From Fulvivirga imtechensis AK7 (GTDB taxonomy: Bacteria; Bacteroidota; Bacteroidia; Cytophagales; Cyclobacteriaceae): DNA of 45,475 nt. The stretch's first letter is position 1, and every line of letters starts with the position of its first letter. The notes under the pieces were generated by a model that worked only from the letters and a program-made list of their open reading frames with translations, was not told the origin of the DNA and searched no databases. The stretch is from assembly GCF_000331535.1 (NCBI RefSeq), contig NZ_AMZN01000016.1, positions 1 through 45,475 of the forward strand, given 5' to 3'. Made by a program: the position numbers and the translations under genes. This document shows positions 17,877-26,218 of this stretch, piece by piece.

Positions 17877-18530
17877 ATGAACAAACCTATTATAGCCCCT
17901 TCGATATTGGCATCTGATTTTGCCAATCTTCAGCGTGAAGTTGAAATGCTTAATGAAAGCGAAGCCGACTGGATACATATAGATATTATGGACGGTATTT
18001 TTGTTCCTAACATTTCTTTTGGGATCCCGGTAACAGAGGCCATTGCAGCGCATGCGAAAAAGCCACTTGATGTGCATCTGATGATCGAGAAGCCGGAGAA
18101 TTATGTAGAAGCATTTTACAAGGCGGGGGCTGCATCCATTTCTGTTCATTATGAAGCCTGCCCACACTTACATAGAAATTTACAGCAGATCAAAGACCTC
18201 GGGTGTCGCGCTGGTGTTGCTATTAACCCACATACCAATGTACAACTGCTTGAAGACGTGATCCATGATATTGATATTGTGTGTCTGATGTCTGTTAACC
18301 CAGGCTTTGGAGGGCAGAAATTCATTGAAAATACTTACAATAAGGTGAGGCAGCTCAAGGAAATCATAGTTGATGCCGGGGCCTCAACTATGATCGAAAT
18401 AGATGGAGGAGTGAACCAAAGTAATGCCGGGCATTTGATAGAAGCAGGTGCAGATATTTTGGTTGCCGGCAGCTTTGTTTTTAAATCATCTGAACCTAAG
18501 GACACTATAGCCGACCTCAAAAACGTTTAG
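17877..18530 (+). CDS. rpe: Ribulose-phosphate 3-epimerase
   Basis: This 217-residue protein is a full-length TIM-barrel epimerase interconverting D-ribulose 5-phosphate and D-xylulose 5-phosphate in the pentose phosphate pathway. Diagnostic segments are IAPSILASDF (Ser9), HIDIMDGIFVPN (His34, Asp36), DVHLMIEKPE, the MSVNPGFGGQKF phosphate loop and IEIDGGVN with the second catalytic Asp. It is cytoplasmic. A TonB-dependent receptor gene starts 21 bases downstream, suggesting cotranscription despite the unrelated roles. Confidence 0.97.
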   Translation: MNKPIIAPSILASDFANLQREVEMLNESEADWIHIDIMDGIFVPNISFGIPVTEAIAAHAKKPLDVHLMIEKPENYVEAFYKAGAASISVHYEACPHLHRNLQQIKDLGCRAGVAINPHTNVQLLEDVIHDIDIVCLMSVNPGFGGQKFIENTYNKVRQLKEIIVDAGASTMIEIDGGVNQSNAGHLIEAGADILVAGSFVFKSSEPKDTIADLKNV

Positions 18531-18551
18531 TCGTCAGTCGAAGCCTGTTGA

Positions 18552-20912
18552 ATGAAGTTCATTTTCCTAAACCTACTGTTATTGATCACCTTTACCGGAT
18601 CGCTGGCACAACAAGGCGCCCTTTCCGGAGTGGTGACGGACGAAAGTGATAAGCCTGTTGCAGGGGTTAATGTCAGGGTAAAGCATGAATCCATAGGCAC
18701 AGTAACAAAAGAAGACGGCAGTTTCATACTGAAGCTGCCTGCCGCCCGGGAATTGACGGTGGTATTCAGCCATGTTGGTTATGCCACTGTCGAAAAGCCT
18801 GTGGAAGTAAAAGCAGGAGAGGCTATCGAAGTAACTGTGATGTTGAAGCTGCTCACCGAGGTGCTTACAGGCGTTAGCATTGAAGGTGAACGTGAAAGGA
18901 GAGATGAAGTAAGTGTGACGAAGATAAAGCCCAAAACGCTCGAAGCCTTACCCACTCCTTTTGGAGATTTCAATAAAATATTATCCACATTGCCAGGGGT
19001 AGTGAGTAATAATGAACTTTCATCGACATACTCTGTCAGGGGTGGAAGTTTCGATGAAAACCTGATCTACGTAAATGACATACCCATTTACAGACCTTTT
19101 TTGATCAGCAATGGCCAGCAAGAGGGGTTGAGCTTCGTGAATAGTAATTTAGTAAAATCAATTGAATTCTCTGCAGGTGGCTGGCAGCCGAAGTACGGAG
19201 ATAAGCTCTCCTCAGTGCTTAACGTAGATTACAAAGAGCCCACATTGTTCGGAGCATCTGCTACCATAGGTTTGCTCGGTGGAACAGCCCACATGGAAGG
19301 GGCTTCCGGGTCCGGAAAGCTCAGCTATGTAGCTGGTGTCCGGCATAAATCAGCACAGTATCTGCTGAATACGCTCGAAACAAAAGGGGAATACCTGCCC
19401 AAATTTACTGACCTTCAGGCATATGTCAGCTTCCGGCCGGATAGCAGAACCTCCATAGGCGTACTTACTTCTTATGCCAGAAACAGATACCTGATCGAAC
19501 CGGAGAGCAGAGAAACAGAATTTGGTACTTTTAACAGGTCCTTTCGCCTTTTTGTAGGTTTTGAAGGCAGAGAAATACTCGAATATGATACCTACCAGGG
19601 AGGTGTGAAATTCTCGAGAAAGCTAAATGACGGTTGGAAAACTGATCTGATCGCCTCAGCGGTGCATGCCTCTGAGCGAGAGTTTACCGATGTGGAAGGT
19701 GGCTATCGCCTCTGCGATGTAGATAAAGACCTGGGATCAGATACTTTCAACGAGTGTGTTTTTACCAGAGGTATAGGCTCTAATTATGATTATGGGAGAA
19801 ATACACTTGAAGCCAATATTATTAACCTGGAAAACAGGAACACTTACTCGCTAAATACAAAGAATACACTTGAGTTTGGGTTGGGATACTCCTGGCAAAA
19901 TATTGAGGATCAGCTTAGTGAATATGAATTCAAAGACTCGGCAGATTTCGTGATTGACACCCAGTCGCTGGAGGCAGATCATAAACTGGAAAGCAGCCAG
20001 TATTCCGGGTTTGTACAGAACACACAACAACTCAGGGCGAACATAGTAGCGACATATGGGGTAAGGCTTAATTATTGGACTATCAATGAAGAATTGCTGA
20101 TCAGTCCAAGAGTACAAATATCCTTCGAGCCTGAATGGACCCGTGATGTAGTGTTTACTGCAGCAGCAGGGCTTTACCAGCAGCCACCCTTCTATCGTGA
20201 GTTAAGGGCTCCTTCAGGAGATCTGAACAGGGAGCTGAAGGCGCAAAAAGCCCTTCATCTTATTGGTGGACTTGACTATAATTTCAAGTGGTGGGGGCGC
20301 GATTTTAAATTTATGGGAGAAGTGTACTATAAAAAACTTTCCGATGTGGTGACTTATGACATCGACAACGTCAAAGTAAGGTACTATGCCAATAATGAAG
20401 CAAGGGCTTATGCAACAGGCGTTGACCTGAGAGTGAGTGGTGAATTTATACAAGGGACGGAATCCTGGTTTAGTGTGGGTATACTGAATACAAGGGAAGA
20501 TGTGGCTGGTGACGGAAGAGGATATATCAGAAGACCAATGGACCAACGGCTGAATATTGCGGTATTTTTTCAGGATCATCTGCCCAACAATCCGACCTTT
20601 CGGGTGAGCCTGAACGTATTCTTTGGCAGCGGTTTGCCATTTGGACCACCACAAAATTTTGAAAAGAGAAACGTATTTAACGGAGATACGTATAGAAGGC
20701 TGGATATAGGATTCTCCAAGCTCTTTTATATGAACAAGGAGAAGTATAAAGAAAGACGGCAGGTGATTGTTGGTGCGGAGGTGTTAAACTTACTGGGAGT
20801 GTCAAATGCTATTTCCTATACCTGGATATCGGATGTTAGCAACAATCAGTTTGCAGTGCCTAATTCACTGTCGGCAAGGTTTTTGAATGTAAAGCTTTCA
20901 ATTAAAATATAA
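18552..20912 (+). CDS. TonB-dependent receptor with carboxypeptidase-like regulatory domain
   Basis: This 786-residue protein has a signal peptide (1-19) and then a CarboxypepD_reg-like/CNA-B domain (about 20-95; LSGVVTDESDKPVAGVNVRV and the SHVGYATVEK strand). The plug region (about 110-220) includes TLPGVVSNNELSSTYSVRGG, FDENLIYVNDIPIYRP and GGWQPKYGDKLSSVL. The rest is a beta barrel ending in a strand with SARFLNVKLSIKI. It is an outer-membrane transporter or surface receptor energised by TonB. No SusD partner is present, so it does not look like a SusC pair. It sits 11 bases ahead of the LpoB-like lipoprotein gene. The substrate is not predictable. Confidence 0.9.
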   Translation: MKFIFLNLLLLITFTGSLAQQGALSGVVTDESDKPVAGVNVRVKHESIGTVTKEDGSFILKLPAARELTVVFSHVGYATVEKPVEVKAGEAIEVTVMLKLLTEVLTGVSIEGERERRDEVSVTKIKPKTLEALPTPFGDFNKILSTLPGVVSNNELSSTYSVRGGSFDENLIYVNDIPIYRPFLISNGQQEGLSFVNSNLVKSIEFSAGGWQPKYGDKLSSVLNVDYKEPTLFGASATIGLLGGTAHMEGASGSGKLSYVAGVRHKSAQYLLNTLETKGEYLPKFTDLQAYVSFRPDSRTSIGVLTSYARNRYLIEPESRETEFGTFNRSFRLFVGFEGREILEYDTYQGGVKFSRKLNDGWKTDLIASAVHASEREFTDVEGGYRLCDVDKDLGSDTFNECVFTRGIGSNYDYGRNTLEANIINLENRNTYSLNTKNTLEFGLGYSWQNIEDQLSEYEFKDSADFVIDTQSLEADHKLESSQYSGFVQNTQQLRANIVATYGVRLNYWTINEELLISPRVQISFEPEWTRDVVFTAAAGLYQQPPFYRELRAPSGDLNRELKAQKALHLIGGLDYNFKWWGRDFKFMGEVYYKKLSDVVTYDIDNVKVRYYANNEARAYATGVDLRVSGEFIQGTESWFSVGILNTREDVAGDGRGYIRRPMDQRLNIAVFFQDHLPNNPTFRVSLNVFFGSGLPFGPPQNFEKRNVFNGDTYRRLDIGFSKLFYMNKEKYKERRQVIVGAEVLNLLGVSNAISYTWISDVSNNQFAVPNSLSARFLNVKLSIKI

Positions 20913-20923
20913 CTTAAGGTAAC

Positions 20924-21514
20924 ATGATAAATCTAATGAAAAGGATGAGCTACTTTGTATGCCTGGGCCTGGTAGCCTTTGCATGCTCCCAGAGGTCGGT
21001 AACCCGTGTGAGCCCTGACCAGCAAATAGACCTCAGCGGACGCTGGAACGATGTTGACTCCAAAATGGTAGCCAGTAAAATGGTGCAACAGTTTCTGAAC
21101 AGCCCAAGATACCAGTCTTATGCCAGTGATATTGGTAAGACGCCCGCCATTATTGTAGGGTACATCCAAAACAAAACCAGCGAACATATCGACTCTGACA
21201 ACTACATCAAAAAATTTGAGCTGGAGATCTTTAACTCCGGGCTCGCTGACCTGGTAGAGTCACCGGAATTTCGCGAAAGGCTCAGGCAAGAGCGTGCTGA
21301 TCAGCAAGAGTTTGCATCACCGGAAACGGCTGCCAAATGGGGTAGGGAATACGGAGCCAATCTGATGCTGTTTGGAACAATGACATCAGAGACTGATACC
21401 TATAACAAAAAGAAAGTAGTGAACTATATCACGACACTATATCTTACTGATATGGAAACCAACAAAAGAGTTTGGTACGGTCAGGAGGAAATCAAAAAAT
21501 ATATCGAGAATTAA
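20924..21514 (+). CDS. LpoB-like lipoprotein (penicillin-binding-protein activator family)
   Basis: This 196-residue protein has a signal sequence and lipobox ending at Cys21 (VAFAC). The body contains RVSPDQQIDLSGRWNDVDSKMVA, PAIIVGYIQNKTSEHID and GREYGANLMLFGTMTSETD, the pattern of the LpoB/PF13036 family, whose E. coli member activates PBP1b. In Bacteroidota the family is widespread but the partner is not established, so a cell-wall role is inference. ATGs at codons 5 and 8 are alternative starts. A strong hairpin follows the gene, then a TPR lipoprotein gene. Confidence 0.82.
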   Translation: MINLMKRMSYFVCLGLVAFACSQRSVTRVSPDQQIDLSGRWNDVDSKMVASKMVQQFLNSPRYQSYASDIGKTPAIIVGYIQNKTSEHIDSDNYIKKFELEIFNSGLADLVESPEFRERLRQERADQQEFASPETAAKWGREYGANLMLFGTMTSETDTYNKKKVVNYITTLYLTDMETNKRVWYGQEEIKKYIEN

Positions 21515-21548
21515 TGCTCATAAGCATTTAATGAAGCTCATATTACTA

Positions 21549-21591
21549 CGGCATAGGGCAGTCATCTCTGACTCCTGTGCCGCCATTTTTT
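21549..21591 (+). terminator. Rho-independent terminator or attenuator between the two lipoprotein genes
   Basis: CGGCATAGG...AGTC pairs with GACT...CCTGTGCCG around a six-base ATCTCT loop (about 13 pairs, a two-base bulge, one G-U pair). It is followed by CC, an A and six T residues. The next gene's ATG is only 24 bases beyond the T run, too close for a full promoter, so partial read-through is likely. Confidence 0.7.
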
Positions 21592-21615
21592 ATTTGCATA
21601 AAGCCTCTTCACCTT

Positions 21616-23025
21616 ATGATCACTTTCCATAGGCCTGTTTTTTATGTGCTGCTATTGACCCTGGCTTCGTCATGCGCTACTTATTATGAGGTCAATAGGG
21701 AGTTTACAGAAGATTTTGAGAGTGGCAGGCTGGAGCAGGCCAACGAGGTGCTGGCCAGGAAAAAGAAAATCGAAAAAAGTAAAGACCGGCTTCTCTACTT
21801 TCTCAACAGAGGTGTTGTGCTTTCCATGCTTGGAGAGTACGAGGAGAGCAATGAGTACCTCGAAAAAGCCTATCTCTACACTGAAGATTACCAGGTTAAC
21901 TACCTCAATGAAGCCACCTCTTTATTGACTAACCCAATGTTTACTGCCTATCGGGGTGAGGATCATGAGAACCTGATGGTGCTTTACTACAAAGCGTTAA
22001 ACTTTCTGCGTATGGGAAAGTATGATGAGGCTTTGGTAGAATGCAGGAGATTAAATATACGTCTTCAGCAGTTGAGCGATAAATATACCAGTGCAAAAAA
22101 ATATCAAAAGGATGCTTTCATACACACCTTGATGGGTATCATCTATGATGCAAAAAAAGATTATAACAATGCCTTTATTGCCTATAGAAATGCTCTGGAG
22201 ATCTATAATACTGATTATAAAGATATTTTTTCCATAGGCCCGCCAGATCAACTGAAAGAAGATCTGTTACGTACTGCCTGGTTGACAGGTTTCTATGAAG
22301 AGTTTGATCATTATAAGCGGGAGTTTGACATGGAGAGCTATGAGTATTCACCTCATGCAGGAGGTACGTTGGTCTTTTTCTGGAATAATGGCCTGGGTCC
22401 GGTAAAAAGTGAATGGAGTGTCAACTTTGCTGTGGTGCATGGTGCTGGAGGAGTGGTTAATTTCACCAATGATGAATACGGATTCAGCTTCCCTTTTACC
22501 GTACCCTATGATAAACAAGATGAGTCCACCAGTCTTAAGGATCTGGAATTCTTCCGCGTAGCCTTTCCCAAATATCAGGAACGTGCATTGTTTTTTAACG
22601 AGGCAGCTATAAGAGTTAATGGTCAGCGTTACGGACTGGAGCTGGCGGAAGACGTTAACGCGATTGCTTTTAGAAGCTTAAGAGAGCGAATGTTGAAGGA
22701 ATTCGGCAAGGCCCTGCTTCGGGTGGCACTGAAAAAAGCAGCAGAACATGGGGCACGTAAGGAAGACGAAGGTCTTGGTGCAGCGGTTAGCTTTTTAAAT
22801 GCATTGACTGAAAAGGCTGACACGCGAAACTGGCAAACACTTCCCCACAGCATATATTATACAAGAGTGCCCTTGCCGGCCGGAGACCAGCAGGTAACAC
22901 TTGAACTGTCTTCGAAAAAGATCGATAACAACCACGAGCAGGTGTTTCAATATCATGTAGAAAAGGGAAAAACCATATTTCAAACCTTCTCATCACTGGA
23001 GTATAGTCACCAACCATACTATTAG
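21616..23025 (+). CDS. TPR-containing lipoprotein, COG3014-like
   Basis: This 469-residue protein from ATG 21616 opens MITFHRPVFYVLLLTLASSC, a clean lipobox with Cys20. I rejected the upstream GTG at 21577 because it lies inside the terminator hairpin and spoils the signal peptide. Residues about 25-220 hold TPR-like helices (FLNRGVVLSMLGEYEESNEY, YYKALNFLRMGKYDEAL, AYRNALEIYNTDYKDIF). The C-terminal half is mixed and ends with a beta-rich segment. Proteins of this type (COG3014) occur beside LpoB-like genes in other bacteria, which supports a joint envelope role for the pair. Biochemical function is unknown. Confidence 0.75.
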   Translation: MITFHRPVFYVLLLTLASSCATYYEVNREFTEDFESGRLEQANEVLARKKKIEKSKDRLLYFLNRGVVLSMLGEYEESNEYLEKAYLYTEDYQVNYLNEATSLLTNPMFTAYRGEDHENLMVLYYKALNFLRMGKYDEALVECRRLNIRLQQLSDKYTSAKKYQKDAFIHTLMGIIYDAKKDYNNAFIAYRNALEIYNTDYKDIFSIGPPDQLKEDLLRTAWLTGFYEEFDHYKREFDMESYEYSPHAGGTLVFFWNNGLGPVKSEWSVNFAVVHGAGGVVNFTNDEYGFSFPFTVPYDKQDESTSLKDLEFFRVAFPKYQERALFFNEAAIRVNGQRYGLELAEDVNAIAFRSLRERMLKEFGKALLRVALKKAAEHGARKEDEGLGAAVSFLNALTEKADTRNWQTLPHSIYYTRVPLPAGDQQVTLELSSKKIDNNHEQVFQYHVEKGKTIFQTFSSLEYSHQPYY

Positions 23026-23083
23026 TAGGCCCGTTGGTGATATATTTCTGAATTTTTAGGCATAAAATTTGAATTAAAGAATG

Positions 23084-23107
23084 AAAAGCCCTTTATTCGG
23101 GGTTTTA
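23084..23107 (+). terminator. Weak terminator-like hairpin after the TPR lipoprotein gene
   Basis: AAAAGCCC and GGGGTTTT flank a TTTATTC loop with one internal mismatch, giving an imperfect stem that ends in a short T run. It lies about 60 bases past the stop codon. Confidence 0.4.
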
Positions 23108-23154
23108 TATTACATGCAAATACATTCTTTAACCTAATAAACTGAGTTGAACCA

Positions 23155-23631
23155 ATGAGGAAGTTTAATTATTTATTTGTAGCGCTGCTATTGCTGTTAG
23201 CTGGTAACGCTGCTGTTGCACAAGAGGAGATAAGTGATGAGGATTTGAGGAGATACGCTCTTATGATGGAGGTAGTTGATGCTATGAAAGCAGAGATCAG
23301 CGGTCTTACTAATGAAATGATCCGTAATCAGGAAGGTATTGATGGCAGGAGATACATGGAATTGGCAAAAGCTAATGGTAATGCTGCCAAACTAGAGGAG
23401 ATGGGTGCTAAAGACTATGAAAAGAAATTTATGGAAGTGATAACTGCCATGCAGGACGAAAGGAAGGAAGCCATTTCAGAAGTAGTGCAGATACTTGCTA
23501 CCAAAATGTTGCCCGATGGAGGGAAAACCTACAAAGCCATAAAATCAGGGCTAAACTCAGACCAGGCGCTTAAAGCCAGGTATGAGAAAATTGAAGCTAA
23601 AATGAAGCTTGGAGATGCTGGTGATGCCTGA
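23155..23631 (+). CDS. Small secreted DUF4168-like helical protein
   Basis: This 158-residue protein has a signal peptide (1-22, ending AVAQ), then an acidic start (EEISDEDLRRYALMMEVVDAM) and a wholly helical body rich in Met, Glu and Lys with no cysteine after the leader. The opening resembles DUF4168 proteins, whose role is unknown. It should be periplasmic or secreted. It is a single gene, followed by a long hairpin element. The family assignment is tentative; the signal peptide is clear. Confidence 0.62.
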   Translation: MRKFNYLFVALLLLLAGNAAVAQEEISDEDLRRYALMMEVVDAMKAEISGLTNEMIRNQEGIDGRRYMELAKANGNAAKLEEMGAKDYEKKFMEVITAMQDERKEAISEVVQILATKMLPDGGKTYKAIKSGLNSDQALKARYEKIEAKMKLGDAGDA

Positions 23632-23661
23632 TCAGGTGTATTTTATTAAAGCATAATACAT

Positions 23662-23792
23662 AAGAGGCCGTTCTCAAATGTTTCCTTCTGAGTTACCCTG
23701 AACTTCATTTCCCACGTAGCTTCTATTCGTTTTAAGGGATTAAAAATCAGTTTGTGATGATTCGAATTGACTTTTGGGAACGGCCCTTTTTT
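23662..23792. repeat. Long inverted-repeat element ending in a T run
   Basis: The arm AAGAGGCCGTTCTCAAA (23662-23678) is matched by the inverted TTTGGGAACGGCCCTTTT near 23774-23790, with about 95 bases between. Similar AGAGGC-GT-TCAAA palindromes are common between Bacteroidota genes. The distal arm runs into CCCTTTTTT and could serve as a terminator. It fills most of the 286-base gap; no gene was seen there. Confidence 0.6.
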
Positions 23793-23917
23793 GGCTGAAA
23801 GTTAAGAGGTTCATCGTAGCGAATCTTCAAATGGCTTTTAGCTACAGAATCCCTCCTTTTTTTAACTGAAAAAATTCCTATATTGTATAAATTTTTTACC
23901 GGATAACTTACATCAAT

Positions 23918-24529
23918 ATGTTTTCAGAAAATGAAATTGCTACCATGGTGGAAATTCCCGAGGTAATGGAAGCAACAATAGCAGTAAGGAAAGAATTTAT
24001 TGAAAATGAGGTGAGTATGCTTGAAATATCTGAGCATGACTTCCTTTCACTCATCATGATGACCCCGGCTATTGGGATGGCGCTGGCCAATGGGAGTATG
24101 AGTCTGTTTGAAGAGCTCGCGCTGAATAAACTGGCTAGAAAAATGTCTAAGGGTGGCTATTTTCTGAAGGTGGATCCTGTGGCACATGCTATGAAATATG
24201 TGATGAAGAATTTTGACCGCTGGGAGGGACCTTTCTATAATGTTATTAACCTGTGTATGAATAGCACCTTTGATAGAAAAAAACTACTGGAGGTACGCAG
24301 TTGTGGAATAGAAGATCCGATAAAATGTTTAGCCAGGGATCTGATGGAAGTCCCCTATATATTTGTTCGCTTTCTCAGTATTTTGATACTGAATGATGAA
24401 TCGGATATTTTGGGACATAGAAGTATTTCCAGGGTGGAGTTCGATAAAATTAAGGATGTTGGCAATAAAATGAATATCTCAGAGGTGCCTGCTTTTAAGT
24501 CGTTTCTTAACACTTTCGAAGTGAAATAG
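23918..24529 (+). CDS. Unknown cytoplasmic helical protein
   Basis: This 203-residue protein has no signal peptide and no recognised motif. It is Met-rich and mainly helical (ENEIATMVEIPEVMEATIAV, FLSLIMMTPAIGMALANGSM, ARDLMEVPYIFVRFLSILIL) with moderately hydrophobic segments that fall short of clear membrane spans. It is isolated, with repeat-filled gaps on both sides. Its TAG stop at 24527-24529 forms the outer edge of a dispersed repeat element. I cannot name a family. Confidence 0.55.
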   Translation: MFSENEIATMVEIPEVMEATIAVRKEFIENEVSMLEISEHDFLSLIMMTPAIGMALANGSMSLFEELALNKLARKMSKGGYFLKVDPVAHAMKYVMKNFDRWEGPFYNVINLCMNSTFDRKKLLEVRSCGIEDPIKCLARDLMEVPYIFVRFLSILILNDESDILGHRSISRVEFDKIKDVGNKMNISEVPAFKSFLNTFEVK

Positions 24530-24747
24530 TGTGTAAGAAAATACTAAGTGGTATTAAGAAAAACATCAGGGTCAAGCTTGCCTTCGCCTAGCCGCTTGAG
24601 CGGAGCAAGAGGCTTGTACCTGTGCACCGAAGTGCTATAAGCGCACACAGGCGTGAAGTGCCAAAAAGCCGGGTTCCGTACTGTTATTACAGTTGTTTGG
24701 GACGAGCGTAACGCATAGACTGATGTTTTTTTAAGCCACTAAATAAC
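24527..24747 (-). repeat. Dispersed inverted-repeat element (copy C)
   Basis: Read on the minus strand it contains GCGTTACGCTCGTCCC, a GCTTTTTGGCACTTCACG block, GCACTTCGGTGCACAGG, CAAGCGGCTAGGCGAAGGC and GTTTTTCTTAATACCACTTAG, in the same order as copy D and largely as copies A and B. The terminal arms are TAGTG-TAAGAAAA and TTTTTTTAAGCCACTA. The outer TAG serves as the upstream gene's stop codon. Confidence 0.75.
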
Positions 24748-24855
24748 TCTGCGGTTTGTACTGGAGTGAGCATAATATTTTTTAACTTTACGAGTTTTAA
24801 TGCTAGCTTTTTCCGTCTTTTGCTGTAGCGATGTGGCAGGAGCTTAACTGGTGAG

Positions 24856-25929
24856 ATGATCTTAAAGCGCTTACGTATACTTTGTCTTGGTATGTGCATG
24901 GCATTTGTCCTGCTTCATTTTGCGCAAAAGAGCTTTGCACAAAAAGGCAGGGGCGATAGGCCATCTATCCCTTTGGACCATTTTTATGCCGAGCCTGAAA
25001 ACCGTAATGCCCTTAGAGTTTTGCTCAGCAAGTTTCACTTTAGCTTTTCTACAGGCTATGGCCGTACCTTTTACCGGCAGGATCTTTCAGATTTTGCCAT
25101 ACTTCAGCAGCAGGATAGCCTGCCCCTGATTTTTGGTAAAGATTTTAATATTGCAGGGGGAAATATCAGTTCAGGCTATAACTACTGGTTTAATGACTTG
25201 CAGAGTAGGAATAATATCAACTTTGATCCATCAACAGACTTTATTGTCAGCGCTGATTCGGCAGCATTGAAATTCACGGCTCCGGGGATGAGTATCCCAC
25301 TTAATTTCTCCATCCATTTCGAATTTGACCGGTACCGTGTGGGTGGAGGATTTGCCTTTGAATATCACCGCCCGGGTAATTTCAATCCTACTGTTTACGA
25401 AGACCGGATCAGCGGTTATGAACCCAATTTCGGGAGCACATTCTTTAAAAAGTATTATGTGATGCTTGGAGCAAGAGTATACCGGTACTACGAATACAGC
25501 TTGTCGGTCGATGCCAATATCGGTGCTATAAACCTCACTAGTAAATTTAACAAGAGCATCATCCAGAAAGGTGTCTATCTTAATTTAGGCGCTACTGTCG
25601 AGAGAGATCTTTCGGAGTATTTCCGCGTTTTTGTGAAACCAAGCTTCGATATTAAGAGCTTTACGTTAAACATCCCGGAAACCGACCTTACCATTCCCCA
25701 GTCTATGAATGCTTTTTACCTCTCATTTGGAATTACCTACCGTATTCCCGAGCTCCCAAAGTGTTTCTTAAAGCAGTGTACAACACAGGTTAACCACCAG
25801 CACGGAAACATGGAGTATCGAAGCAGGATGCACCCGGTCTATAAAAAACAAAATCCTCATCATGGTGAAAATTATCCACGTCTGATCAAATACAAAGGGA
25901 AGAACAAGAAAAAGCTACATGCTTATTGA
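24856..25929 (+). CDS. Outer-membrane beta-barrel protein with conserved-looking Cys/His/Lys tail
   Basis: This 357-residue protein has a signal peptide (about 1-29, ending SFAQ) and barrel-type strands (FSFSTGYGRTFYRQDL, NFSIHFEFDRYRVGGGFAFEY, YSLSVDANIGAINL, AFYLSFGITYRIPELP). After the last strand, residues about 300-357 form an unusual tail: a Cys-x4-Cys pair, then VNHQHG, then basic residues and KNKKKLHAY. Such a tail would face the periplasm. It might bind metal through Cys and His, or contact peptidoglycan through its basic residues; both ideas are inference. It is monocistronic, with 289 bases before the next gene. Confidence 0.72.
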   Translation: MILKRLRILCLGMCMAFVLLHFAQKSFAQKGRGDRPSIPLDHFYAEPENRNALRVLLSKFHFSFSTGYGRTFYRQDLSDFAILQQQDSLPLIFGKDFNIAGGNISSGYNYWFNDLQSRNNINFDPSTDFIVSADSAALKFTAPGMSIPLNFSIHFEFDRYRVGGGFAFEYHRPGNFNPTVYEDRISGYEPNFGSTFFKKYYVMLGARVYRYYEYSLSVDANIGAINLTSKFNKSIIQKGVYLNLGATVERDLSEYFRVFVKPSFDIKSFTLNIPETDLTIPQSMNAFYLSFGITYRIPELPKCFLKQCTTQVNHQHGNMEYRSRMHPVYKKQNPHHGENYPRLIKYKGKNKKKLHAY

Positions 25930-26034
25930 TTGATGTTGACCGGTCGACCGGGACTGTTCCCTTGTTAGTGATTTACGTTTAAAGGACCATTCACAGGTTA
26001 CCGATCACTGGATCACACACTTACATCAGACACC

Positions 26035-26059
26035 AAACACTTCTGCAAAAGTGTGTTTT
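26035..26059 (+). terminator. Small hairpin with T run downstream of the barrel gene
   Basis: ACACTT (26037-26042) pairs with AAGTGT (26049-26054), followed by GTTTT. The stem is only six pairs and lies over 100 bases past the stop codon, so function is uncertain. Confidence 0.3.
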
Positions 26060-26109
26060 CATATACTATTGGTTTAATTATACCCAATAATTGACTGAAT
26101 ACAAGTGAA

Positions 26110-26141
26110 TTGTAATTTCATTGTGCTTTGTGATACGTTTA
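26110..26141 (+). promoter_or_regulatory. Candidate promoter for the 26-39 kb cluster
   Basis: TTG (26110-26112), a 21-base spacer and TACGTTTA (26134-26141) match the TTG...TAnnTTTG pattern with one mismatch in the -7 box. It lies about 78 bases before the ATG of the first cluster gene and is the best candidate in the 289-base gap. Confidence 0.3.
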
Positions 26142-26218
26142 CATCCCTCTTAATTTTTCCAACACCCGCACTCATTTTTTATCGAACTTAAGTTCTTTAA
26201 ACATAGGCGCCGGGATTT

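Noticed and set aside
18552-20912. SusC-type receptor of a polysaccharide-utilisation locus
   Set aside because: No SusD-like lipoprotein follows; the downstream genes are LpoB-like and TPR lipoproteins, and the amylase is over 20 kb away.
21577-21615. GTG as start of the TPR lipoprotein
   Set aside because: It sits inside a strong terminator hairpin and would put 13 residues ahead of a clean lipoprotein signal that starts at ATG 21616.
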